A DNA stretch of 9,749 nucleotides from Cyanobacteria bacterium UBA11153 (GCA_003511885.1 DOIX01000334.1:1793-11541); one strand, 5' to 3'. Positions 1-6,929 are shown, counted from the stretch's first letter. Program-made: numbers and translations. Notes: a model not told the origin generated them from the sequence alone.

Positions 1-29
1 CCCCCTTATTAAGGGGGATTTAGGGGGAT
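1..29. repeat. Palindromic G/C-run repeat just past the 3' end of rpe, possible terminator
   Basis: Positions 1-17 form a palindrome, CCCCCTTA / T / TAAGGGGG, with one central base, followed by a second AGGGGGAT at 22-29 that copies 12-19. It begins 16 bases past the rpe stop codon. Repeats alternating CCCCCT and AGGGGG runs are widely scattered between genes in filamentous cyanobacteria (general knowledge). The hairpin could end the rpe transcript, but no run of T follows it inside the window, so the terminator role is inferred. Confidence 0.55.
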
Positions 30-44
30 CTGGATTAGAGGCAA

Positions 45-752
45 TTAAACAGTAGCTAACTCCGGTAAAGGACGTTTGCTATTGCGAATTCCAGTAATAG
101 CTTCTGCATAATCTTTTGCACCAAAAACTGCCGAACCTGCAACAATGGCATTAGCACCAGCTTCCAATACTTGCCAAGTATTAGATCCCTTCAATCCGCC
201 ATCGACTTCAATCCAGGGATCGAGTCCTCTTTCATCGCACATTTGACGTAATTTGCGGATTTTCGGCAAGACAGCGGGGATAAAACTTTGACCGCCAAAG
301 CCGGGATTAACGCTCATAATGAGAACTAAATCGCAAACTTCGATGACATACTCGATCAACTCCAAGGGGGTAGAAGGATTCAGTACCACACCCGCTTGCT
401 TGCCCAATTCCTTAATTTGACAGAGAGTACGGTGTAAATGGGGGGAAGCATTATGTTCGGCATGGACTGAAATAATATCAGCGCCAGCTTTAGCAAAACC
501 TTCCACATATTTTTCTGGTTCCACAATCATGAGGTGGACATCCAAAGGTTTGGCGGTGACTGGGCGAATCGCTTCCACAATCAGAGGACCAATGGTAATG
601 TTAGGGACAAACCGACCATCCATCACATCCACATGAATCCAGTCAGCTCCAGCAGCATCGACTGCTTGAATTTCGGCCCCCAATCGGCTGAAGTCGGCTG
701 ATAATATGGAAGGGGCGACAACGATGGGTTTTGGCGATTGTCTTTGGGTCAT
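45..752 (-). CDS. rpe: Ribulose-phosphate 3-epimerase
   Basis: Interconverts ribulose 5-phosphate and xylulose 5-phosphate in the Calvin cycle and the pentose phosphate pathway; cytosolic. The 235-residue product has the usual family length and a full (beta/alpha)8 barrel. Visible motifs are APSILSADF (13-21), HVDVMDG (40-46), DVHLM (71-75), SVHAEH (95-100), [10 protein letters not shown] (146-155), EVDGG (182-186) and VAGSAVF (204-210). H40, D42, H73 and D184 match the metal ligands, and D42 and D184 the two acid/base catalysts. The ATG at 752 has AGGAGAG about 10-11 bases upstream, which supports this start. The gene is transcribed away from the S8 peptidase gene, with 257 bases of repeat-rich DNA between them. 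Nothing is missing or odd in the coding region. Confidence 0.97.
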   Translation of the reverse strand: MTQRQSPKPIVVAPSILSADFSRLGAEIQAVDAAGADWIHVDVMDGRFVPNITIGPLIVEAIRPVTAKPLDVHLMIVEPEKYVEGFAKAGADIISVHAEHNASPHLHRTLCQIKELGKQAGVVLNPSTPLELIEYVIEVCDLVLIMSVNPGFGGQSFIPAVLPKIRKLRQMCDERGLDPWIEVDGGLKGSNTWQVLEAGANAIVAGSAVFGAKDYAEAITGIRNSKRPLPELATV

Positions 753-762
753 AACTGGCGAT

Positions 763-770
763 ACTCTCCT
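763..770 (-). promoter_or_regulatory. Ribosome binding site of rpe
   Basis: On the minus strand AGGAGAGT ends 10 bases before the ATG at 752. The other protein genes here, apart from tnpB, lack such a clear site. A TAAGAT (-10-like) hexamer at 791-796 lies further upstream, but I see no convincing -35 partner, so the rpe promoter stays unassigned. Confidence 0.6.
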
Positions 771-848
771 GTGTCCTCTATTTGGTGTCTATCTTAACAA
801 AATCTTTAGCAATTCCCTAATGGGGAGTGGCACAGCGGATGCCCAGGC

Positions 849-896
849 GGGGAGAAGGGAGAAAGGAGAAGGGAGAAGGGAGAAGGGAGAAGGGAG
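849..896. repeat. Heptanucleotide tandem repeat (GGAGAAG)n, all-purine tract
   Basis: Six full heptamers start at 851: GGAGAAG, GGAGAAA, then GGAGAAG four times, followed by a partial GGAG. With 849-850 this makes 48 consecutive purines on the plus strand. Short heptanucleotide tandem repeats are typical of intergenic DNA in filamentous cyanobacteria. The tract lies between rpe and the S8 peptidase gene, and copy number in such arrays usually varies by slippage. Confidence 0.9.
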
Positions 897-920
897 TGGT
901 TGATTGTTTTTAAATGTAAT

Positions 921-1004
921 AAGTAACCAACAGCTAACAACTAAGAACAAATAACCAACAACTAACAACCAAGAACAAATAACCAACAACCAACAACTAA
1001 GAAT
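921..1004 (+). repeat. Three tandem 28-base A/C-rich repeats in the leader of the S8 peptidase gene
   Basis: Units lie at 921-948, 949-976 and 977-1004. Each begins AANTAACCAACA and ends with CTAAGAA or CCAAGAA plus one base; they differ at only a few positions. Inside each unit is a shorter CAACNACTAA-like period. The array ends five bases before the ATG at 1010, so it makes up the immediate 5' leader of the peptidase gene and takes the place where a Shine-Dalgarno sequence would be. Confidence 0.9.
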
Positions 1005-1009
1005 AAATT

Positions 1010-2623
1010 ATGAAAAAACTGGGATGGATAATCTGGAGTGTAGCGATATCTAGCACGGCTACTCCACTCATGGCTTCGCCAACATCTTCATCTTCTGTAG
1101 GAGAAGCAGGAGTTGATGTATTGCGACTTCATGCTTCTCCTTATAATTTGATTGGTCGAAAAATTGCGATTGGGCAAGTAGAAATTGGGAGGCCGGGATT
1201 TTTTGGATTGGATAAAGCGGTATCATGGCGAGCTGGGATGAATTCGCCTGCTGGAGGTATTGCAATTGAGAGGGTATTTTATCGCAATGAACCTGCCAAA
1301 CCTGATACTGATGTGGATTCCCATGCGGGAATGGTGGCTGGAGTAATGGTAAGTCGGGATAAAACTTTACCGGGAGTCGCGCCGGGAGCGAGGCTTTATT
1401 CTTCCGCAGTTGGTTCCCCAGAAATGAGCGGGCAAGCGGAAGAATGTTTGTCTAGTCAGTATATTGCTGGGCAAAATGGGGGCGATGTTAGGGCAATTAA
1501 TTTTAGTTTTGGTGAGTCTTTGCAACGGGATGGCAGAGAAGAGGCGATTTTAGATGGTAATGCTCTTTTGACTCAATGTATAGATTGGTCGTCGAGGACT
1601 CAGGATGTTTTATATGTAATTGCGGGAAATCAGGGAGGTGGGGGAATTCCGATTCCTACAGATCATTATAATGGTATTACTACCGCTTTTACTACGAGAC
1701 GAAATGGTGTTTTTACTAAAGTAGATTTTCCCAATATTAGTGCCCAACCAGAGGGAGTCGGTAGCCGTTTAATTAGGAGGGAAATTAATGCAGGTGAAAG
1801 ACGGGCGATTAATTTAGTGGCTCCTGGTGGTAAAGTATCGGTTTATGAGCTGGATGGGAAAATTGCTGAAGTAAGCGGGACGAGTTTTGCAGCCCCTCAT
1901 ATTACGGCATCGGTGGCAGTGCTTCAGGAATTTGGCGATCGCCAATTGAGCGGTAAACAACCGAATTGGAGCCTCGACTCCCGCCGCCATCAAGTGATGA
2001 AGGCGGTATTGCTTAATTCGGCAGACAAAATTCAAGATAATGGGGATGGTTTGTCTTTGGGAATGAGCCGTACTGTTTTGGGTAAAGATAACAGCAGTTG
2101 GTTAGATTCAGATGCTTATAAAGATGAAAAAATTCCCCTAGATATGCAAATGGGTACGGGGCATCTTAATGTTTTCCGCGCTTATCAACAGTTTAGTCCA
2201 GGGCAGTGGAGTCCAACGGGTGCAGTACCACCAATTGGTTGGGATTATTTTTCCGTGGAAGACTCCTCTCATCGAGATTATGCCTTGGAAAAACCATTAA
2301 AAGCTGGCAGTTTTGTCTCTCTGACTCTGGCATGGGATCGAGTGGTGGAATTGGAAGATAAGAATGGTAATGAGATGTATGATATTGGTGAGAAATTTCG
2401 CGATCGCGGTTTGAATAATCTGGATCTTTATCTCATCCCTGTTGATGAGGAGGATAGCGATAAGAGTGTTTGCGCTTCTGTGAGTGAGGTGGATAGCATA
2501 GAACATGTTTTTTGTCAAGTTAAAAAAGCAGGGCGTTATAAAATTCGGGTTGAATATCGGGATAAGGTGAATGAAAAATCTCAGTCTTATGGTTTGGCTT
2601 GGTGGACTGTATCAGATAGATAG
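1010..2623 (+). CDS. Exported S8 (subtilisin-like) serine peptidase with Glu at the Asp position
   Basis: A 537-residue predicted secreted serine endopeptidase. The first 22 residues form a signal peptide: KK, a hydrophobic stretch, and a likely cut after LMA. The S8 core spans about 48-310. IGQVEIG (54-60) aligns with the family's V-I-D-T-G strand and puts E58 where Asp is expected. SHAGMVAG (104-111) gives the catalytic H105, IAGNQG (204-209) the oxyanion-hole N207, and SGTSFAAPH (289-297) the nucleophile S292. Residues from about 400 to 537 look like a C-terminal beta domain ending SYGLAWWTV. With Glu for Asp the protein may be a variant peptidase or a weakened one. The ATG lies directly after the 28-base repeats with no Shine-Dalgarno sequence. 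The gene runs toward the CHAT gene. The family call is firm; the substrate is unknown. Confidence 0.9.
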   Translation: MKKLGWIIWSVAISSTATPLMASPTSSSSVGEAGVDVLRLHASPYNLIGRKIAIGQVEIGRPGFFGLDKAVSWRAGMNSPAGGIAIERVFYRNEPAKPDTDVDSHAGMVAGVMVSRDKTLPGVAPGARLYSSAVGSPEMSGQAEECLSSQYIAGQNGGDVRAINFSFGESLQRDGREEAILDGNALLTQCIDWSSRTQDVLYVIAGNQGGGGIPIPTDHYNGITTAFTTRRNGVFTKVDFPNISAQPEGVGSRLIRREINAGERRAINLVAPGGKVSVYELDGKIAEVSGTSFAAPHITASVAVLQEFGDRQLSGKQPNWSLDSRRHQVMKAVLLNSADKIQDNGDGLSLGMSRTVLGKDNSSWLDSDAYKDEKIPLDMQMGTGHLNVFRAYQQFSPGQWSPTGAVPPIGWDYFSVEDSSHRDYALEKPLKAGSFVSLTLAWDRVVELEDKNGNEMYDIGEKFRDRGLNNLDLYLIPVDEEDSDKSVCASVSEVDSIEHVFCQVKKAGRYKIRVEYRDKVNEKSQSYGLAWWTVSDR

Positions 2624-2633
2624 AATCTGGAGC

Positions 2634-2700
2634 AGTTGACAGTGGACAGTGGACAGTGGACAGTGGACAGTGGACAGTGGACAGTTGTCCATTGTCCATT
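2634..2700. repeat. Heptamer array (AGTGGAC)n with inverted tail, hairpin between convergent genes
   Basis: AGTTGAC at 2634-2640 is followed by six exact AGTGGAC units to 2682. The tail 2685-2698 contains TTGTCCATTGTCC, the near reverse complement of the array. Positions 2672-2683 pair with 2686-2697 (12 pairs, one of them G-T) around a two-base turn. This lies 10 bases past the S8 stop and about 80 bases past the CHAT stop, so it may end transcription for either gene. A run of T (2719-2726) follows some 20 bases later on the plus strand. Confidence 0.85.
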
Positions 2701-2726
2701 GCTTTGAAGGTTGCTATATTTTTTTT

Positions 2727-2746
2727 AACGCAAAGGGCGCAAAGGT
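2727..2746. repeat. Dispersed ACGCAAAGG-type repeat, two units
   Basis: AACGCAAAGGGCGCAAAGGT lies in the gap between the convergent S8 and CHAT genes. The same word family recurs on the opposite strand at 7724-7764 beyond the kinase gene, so this is a dispersed intergenic repeat in this genome. No function is visible. Confidence 0.65.
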
Positions 2747-2779
2747 TTTAGGATGATATTCGATCTTATTGTCTATTCT

Positions 2780-5443
2780 TCACGATTCTCCCATTAAAGT
2801 AAATGCTGCCCAATCGATAGGATGCGGATATTGTTTCATTGTGGTTATCATGGCATTTCTTAAGGCGACTGCTTTATCGTAATTTTGCTGCAAATTTCGA
2901 TAAAATTCGGTCATTAATGAAGCTGTGGGGGCATCGGGTACAGCCCATAAAGAAACAATGATACTGGGGGCACCAGCACTAATTAAGGAACGAGATAATC
3001 CGACAACTCCATCTCCGGTAATTCTGCCTCTTCCTGTATCGCAAGCACTTAAAACGACTAAATCTGCTTTTAACTTTAAATTGAGGATTTCTGGGGCGGT
3101 TAATAAGCCATTATCCTTGCCATCAGGTGCAAGTGCGATCGCGCCTGGTATCCCTTCTCCGGTAAAATCATCTAATAGGCCATGAGTGGCTAGGTGAATG
3201 ATTTGAGATTGCTGCATTTTTGGTACAATTGCGGCTTTGGTGGCTTCTTTACCTGTAATGGCTTTGGTATTGAGTAATTTTGCGATCGCGTTTGCTTCGG
3301 CTTCTGCTCCTGGTAAACTGGATAGTTGTTCTGGTGGTTCCCCAATTGCTGGTGCAATACTTGGCATGTGGGGATTTCCCATGACTAGTATTTCTTTGAC
3401 TGTTTGAGATGTTTGGTTATGTGAAGTTGTGGCGGGTTTGGATGTCAAATCTAATACTTGAATTGATGGGGCGGTGAGAATGTTATATTTTTCAATCAAA
3501 AATTTACCTGTTTCATCTTGTAAGGCGGCAAAGGGTACTAAGAATAATTGACGATGGGGAATAAAGATGATGCGGGATGCTTCATCGGTGGGTAATAATT
3601 CGGCAATGGGTTTAATTAAGAGTTCGTACAGTTGTCCTAATAGTCTCCGTCGGCTGGGTTGCTCTACTCTTTCTACTACTCCTAATCCTCTTCCTCTTAC
3701 TCCAATGGCGGTACGGCTATTTACTACTACTTTGTCTAAGGATAATTTCTTTTGTTCCCATAATGGTTTCAAATCTATGGAGCGAAATGATATTTCTCCT
3801 GTGGGTTTGATGAGCCAGATATAAATAGATGATTCGCGAGTTTGGATTTGTTGGTTAACTTTGAAGTTACTGGGAATTACTGAATATTCCACTATGGTGG
3901 CATTATGATTTTTGGCTGTTTGTTTAATTTGTTCTATGCTAATTGGCGTAATGGTTAAATTCTGTTGGGAATCGGGAGATAAGCGTCGCTGTAATAATTC
4001 AACAAATGCCCTTGCTCTACCTCTTTCGCCAATTTCTAATGCTTCATTAATCCGGTTTTGGGCAATCAATATTTGTTGTAAGTTACCATAAATCGCTGTC
4101 TGAGTTTCAAATAGGGATATTTTATAAGTATCGTTACCTCCCAATCGATTCCGCAAGTCTTCCCAAATCTTAATTGCTTCTCGCAGTTGTTTCTCGGCTT
4201 CTGCGATATTTCCCGACTTGAGATAAGCTAAAGCCAGATTATTTCTCGCTACTCCTTCACCCCGACGATCGTTATAACCATAAGTTACTTTCAAATAATC
4301 CTGATAAAATTGAATTGCTTTAGGTAAATCTCCTTTGGCAAAATAAGCCAATCCCTCATTACCGCGAATCGCATATAATAAACGAGCATCATTAATATAA
4401 TTCCAGGAAACTTCCCAAGCTTGTTCGTAAAACTGTATGGCTTTAGTTAAATCACCACTAAAATAATAAGATCCGCCTAAATTAGATAAAGCTTTCGATT
4501 GTTCCCGGCGATTTTGGTTAAATTGGGCTTTGGCTAAACCTTGCTGAAATGCGGCGATGGCTTTGTCATAATCTCCCATACTTTGATAAGTAATCCCTAA
4601 ATTACCTAAAGCTTCAATTTCTCCACTAATATCTTTAACTTCTCGCGCTATTCCTAAATACTGTTGCTGGGAATTTATCGCCTTGTCATATTCCCCCAAA
4701 GCCTGATAGATTAGACCAATATCCCCTAAAGCTTTACCCTCACCTTGAATATCTTTAAGCTCCTTTGCTAAAGCCAAACGCTGTTGATGAAATTCTATAG
4801 CTTTAGCATAAAGATCCGCACCATAATAAGCATTACCGATATTCCCTAAAGCCATTTCACCCCAACGCGGATCGGTATTATTATAGTTATAAGCCTTATG
4901 CCAAGTAAACCCCCAAAACTCATTTAAGTAATCGATAGCCTCAGCATAATTAGCTAGGCGACTGTAAGCCAAACCCAGATTACCGAGAGTCATAATTTCC
5001 AAATTGCGATCGCTAATTTCTCGTGCCTTCTCCAAACCTTTCTGATAAGCATCAATTGCTTTGTCATAATCTCCTTCAACATGATAACCCACACCAATAT
5101 TAAATAAAGCCTCAGTTTCGGCTTTTGTATCCCCTGTTGTTTGAGCAATTTGCCAATCGCTTTCTCCTGAAGTCCTTAACAAATAGCCATCTCTTACCTC
5201 AGTTGGCGCAAAATAAGCAATACCTTTAGGTGTAATAAACTGTCCTTCCCAAGCAATATCTTGAATAGGTTGATAAATACTTAATAACTCTCGTTCCGAA
5301 TTGATTTCAACCCGAGCTTGACTAGCTAAAGAATTCGGTAAAAATTGCCAATTGACAATTTCCCACCCGGGTTTCAATAGCACCGTTAATAAAAACGCGA
5401 TCGCAATAATAATAATAGTTCTAACTCGACTTATTTTCATCAT
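2780..5443 (-). CDS. TPR-CHAT domain protein, membrane-anchored or exported caspase-like protease
   Basis: A predicted clan-CD (caspase-like) cysteine protease controlled by TPR repeats; 887 residues from the ATG at 5443. Residues about 8-23 are hydrophobic (TIIIIAIAFLLTVLL) after basic residues: a signal anchor or uncleaved signal peptide, so the rest probably lies outside the cytoplasm. TPRs of the A-LGNLGLAY-GDYDKAI type run from about 108 to 430, roughly eight units. The C-terminal CHAT domain runs from about 600 to 885, with catalytic H754 in HLATHG and C801 in SACDTG, followed by GDGVVGLSRSLISAGA. The family is very common in filamentous cyanobacteria, usually with unknown substrate. 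TTG at 5461 would add six residues; ATG at 5443 or 5440 (Met-Met-Lys) is preferred because it precedes the basic, hydrophobic N terminus. No Shine-Dalgarno sequence is visible, and a mobile element ends about 25 bases upstream. Confidence 0.92.
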   Translation of the reverse strand: MMKISRVRTIIIIAIAFLLTVLLKPGWEIVNWQFLPNSLASQARVEINSERELLSIYQPIQDIAWEGQFITPKGIAYFAPTEVRDGYLLRTSGESDWQIAQTTGDTKAETEALFNIGVGYHVEGDYDKAIDAYQKGLEKAREISDRNLEIMTLGNLGLAYSRLANYAEAIDYLNEFWGFTWHKAYNYNNTDPRWGEMALGNIGNAYYGADLYAKAIEFHQQRLALAKELKDIQGEGKALGDIGLIYQALGEYDKAINSQQQYLGIAREVKDISGEIEALGNLGITYQSMGDYDKAIAAFQQGLAKAQFNQNRREQSKALSNLGGSYYFSGDLTKAIQFYEQAWEVSWNYINDARLLYAIRGNEGLAYFAKGDLPKAIQFYQDYLKVTYGYNDRRGEGVARNNLALAYLKSGNIAEAEKQLREAIKIWEDLRNRLGGNDTYKISLFETQTAIYGNLQQILIAQNRINEALEIGERGRARAFVELLQRRLSPDSQQNLTITPISIEQIKQTAKNHNATIVEYSVIPSNFKVNQQIQTRESSIYIWLIKPTGEISFRSIDLKPLWEQKKLSLDKVVVNSRTAIGVRGRGLGVVERVEQPSRRRLLGQLYELLIKPIAELLPTDEASRIIFIPHRQLFLVPFAALQDETGKFLIEKYNILTAPSIQVLDLTSKPATTSHNQTSQTVKEILVMGNPHMPSIAPAIGEPPEQLSSLPGAEAEANAIAKLLNTKAITGKEATKAAIVPKMQQSQIIHLATHGLLDDFTGEGIPGAIALAPDGKDNGLLTAPEILNLKLKADLVVLSACDTGRGRITGDGVVGLSRSLISAGAPSIIVSLWAVPDAPTASLMTEFYRNLQQNYDKAVALRNAMITTMKQYPHPIDWAAFTLMGES

Positions 5444-5467
5444 TAGAAAATAATATGTCAATGGCTT

Positions 5468-5620
5468 TTGACGTACTCCCCCGGTTGAAACACGGGGGAT
5501 TCTTAAAAAGTTGTGACGAAGCGGGATAAATCCGCACTTCGTAACTTTTCTTCCTGCTTCTTTGACTCTTAACTAGACTGTCGCCAGTCCCCGTCAGGTT
5601 GTCTCCACAGGCAATTTCTT
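5468..5620 (-). ncRNA. Predicted omega-RNA (reRNA) region at the element's right end
   Basis: TnpB proteins use an RNA derived from the 3' end of tnpB and the element's right end, whose guide is the sequence just past that end. Here the region contains the stem 5516-5521 with 5537-5542 (ACGAAG / CTTCGT, extended inside by GGAT / ATCC) and the right-end hairpin. The guide would then be the flank from 5467 downward, the start region of the CHAT gene. The call rests on family behaviour and visible hairpins only; the 5' boundary is a guess. Confidence 0.35.
5478..5498 (-). repeat. Right-end hairpin of the tnpB element
   Basis: CCCCCG at 5478-5483 pairs with CGGGGG at 5493-5498 around the nine-base loop GTTGAAACA. 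It lies about ten bases inside the presumed right tip and overlaps the read-through 3' end of tnpB. Confidence 0.75.
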
Positions 5621-6811
5621 TATTGTCCAGGATGCCTCCCACCCCAGACAGTCCGCGATTGCGAACAATTTGTGCCGCTGCTACATCACGATGCGTTGTG
5701 TAACCGCACTCAGGGCAAGAATGAATTCTGACGCTAAGGTCTTTCTTGCCAGTATATGAGTCACATTGAGGGCATACCTGTGACGTGTAATCTTTATTTA
5801 CCTCAGCAAAGTACACACCACGTTTCCAGCACACAAATTTTAAGATGCTAACAAATTGACCAAACCCAGCGTCTAGGGTGTGTTTTCCAAACATCCCCTT
5901 TGCCCATACTCAAAAATCGATATCCTCAATAAATATCATCCCGGAATCATCACAGAGCCGATGGGCTAATTTGAAATGCCAATCCTTTCGAGTGTCACTA
6001 ATGCGTTGATGTAATCTGGCAATTTTTCGATTCAACTTGTGACGATTATTAGAACCTTTCTTTTTGTGCTTTAATCTACGTTGTAGCAATTGGGCTTCGC
6101 CCCGCTTCGCTAACAGCTTACGGTGTAGTGAGTTCAAAAATCTTGGTCTATCAATCACAAGTCCATTAGAAGTTGCCACGAATTTATCCAAGCCTAAGTC
6201 AATCCCAACTGGATAACCATGAGGTGGAACATCCGGAACAGAAACATCACTTAAGAGTGATAACTGTACGAAGTATCCAGATGCTTTCCGAACAATTCGA
6301 GCTTGTTTTACAACAAAACCTTCTGGAATTTCTCGCGACTTAACGTACTCCAGCCAACCTAACTGGGGAAGCTTGATTTGGTTCCCTCTTAAGAGTTGCC
6401 CCTTTCCCAATTGCGGATAAACAAATGACCGCATTCGGTATCGGTTCTTAAACCGAGGGAACCCCATTCCCTTGCGCTTCATGTCCACAAAAGCTGCTTC
6501 CAATCTTTTGAGGACTTGCTGCAATGCCTGAGCATTAACAGTCGCTAATTCTGGAAACAAAGTCTTAGCTTTGGTTAATGTTTTACATTGTTGTGCGTAG
6601 TTAGGATACGGTGCATCGGCTGGAATGATGTATTCTGATTCCAATGAACAAGCATTGATCTGACACTTACGAGAATTTAGCCAATCTTTTCTTTCACGCA
6701 GGGCGTAATTCCAGACTTGGCGACACACTGTTAATGTGTGTTCAATTATCTGAATTTGCTCTGGTGTTGGATTGGCTTTGTACTCGTATGTCAGATTTAA
6801 CACTCTTATCA

Positions 6812-6817
6812 CCTCCT
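6812..6817 (-). promoter_or_regulatory. Strong Shine-Dalgarno sequence of tnpB
   Basis: AGGAGG is followed by eight bases (TGATAAGA) and then GTG at 6803, the best ribosome binding site in the window. It decides for GTG 6803, since the alternative GTG at 6812 overlaps the site itself. Confidence 0.75.
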
Positions 6818-6822
6818 AGAAA

Positions 6823-6853
6823 ATTATAATATATTTTGTAGGAGTATGGTCAA
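6823..6853 (-). promoter_or_regulatory. Candidate tnpB promoter
   Basis: Minus strand: TTGACC (6853-6848) and a consensus TATAAT (6828-6823) are separated by 19 bases. The -35 box overlaps the left-end hairpin region. The spacer is longer than ideal, but the boxes are close to consensus and lie directly upstream of the strong ribosome binding site. Confidence 0.5.
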
Positions 6854-6870
6854 CTCCGGGTTAAAACCCG
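6841..6870 (-). repeat. Left-end hairpins of the tnpB element
   Basis: CGGGTT at 6857-6862 pairs with AACCCG at 6865-6870 around AA. A second, mutually exclusive stem pairs GGAGT (6841-6845) with ACTCC (6853-6857). The first resembles the right-end hairpin in the same orientation. On minus, CTTAC abuts the stem, a possible TTAC-like target motif, but this is only suggestive. Confidence 0.6.
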
Positions 6871-6886
6871 TAAGTCGCTGCTCGAT

Positions 6887-6905
6887 CACCTGCTGAAGCA
6901 AGGTG
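6887..6905. other. Small hairpin between pdxH and the tnpB element
   Basis: CACCTGCT (6887-6894) pairs with AGCA-GGTG (6897-6905) with one bulged A and a GA turn. It lies between the left-end hairpin and the 26-base palindrome and could belong to the element's left end or to the original pdxH-CHAT spacer. Confidence 0.45.
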
Positions 6906-6929
6906 GCTCTCAGCTTCCATGATGTCTTG

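Larger units (their letters stand above)
5421..6803 (-). pseudogene. tnpB: tnpB of an IS200/IS605-superfamily element, split by one in-frame TGA
   Basis: TnpB is an RNA-guided RuvC-like nuclease, the family ancestral to Cas12, here without a tnpA transposase in view. Numbering from the GTG at 6803: the N-terminal helical/OB part is followed by GIDLG with D202, IFIEDIDF with E293, the zinc ribbon CPQC (344, 347) and CPEC (363, 366), and TTHRDVAAAQ with D373, so all three RuvC acids and all four cysteines are present. After IEDIDF the codon at 5912-5910 is TGA. The same frame continues V-W-A-K-G-M-F-G-K-H-T, matching the usual family sequence, so one substitution (plausibly CGA to TGA) ended the gene; no frameshift. 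The C-terminal frame does not stop inside the element: it reads through the right-end hairpin and stops at 5421, inside the CHAT gene. GTG 6803 has AGGAGG eight bases upstream and is preferred over GTG 6812. Readthrough or two-part function cannot be excluded. Confidence 0.9.
5468..6873 (-). mobile_element. Solo-tnpB element of the IS200/IS605 superfamily; ends approximate
   Basis: An insertion of about 1.4 kb oriented on minus. Its right end carries the hairpin at 5478-5498 followed by GTCAA, ending near 5468. Its left end has the hairpin at 6857-6870. Both hairpins share an ACTCC...GGTT.AAA core in the same orientation, as expected for subterminal hairpins recognised by Y1 transposases; terminal inverted repeats are not expected in this family. 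No tnpA is present, so it would move only with a TnpA supplied elsewhere. None of the nine GCGATCGC sites of the window falls inside it. The right boundary is good to a few bases; the left boundary could lie some tens of bases beyond 6870. Confidence 0.75.

Noticed and set aside
706..989. Short open frames on both strands across the rpe-S8 gap
   Set aside because: They are made mostly of the purine heptamer and the 28-base repeats, give repetitive peptides, and lack ribosome binding sites.
921..1004. Possible CRISPR array of 28-base repeats
   Set aside because: The units abut directly with no spacers between them.
2634..2700. Possible CRISPR array
   Set aside because: Units are seven bases, contiguous and without spacers, so this is a simple tandem repeat.
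5421..5894. Second half of tnpB as an independent gene
   Set aside because: It is in the same frame as the first half, begins in the middle of the conserved RuvC/zinc-ribbon region, and has no properly spaced ribosome binding site.
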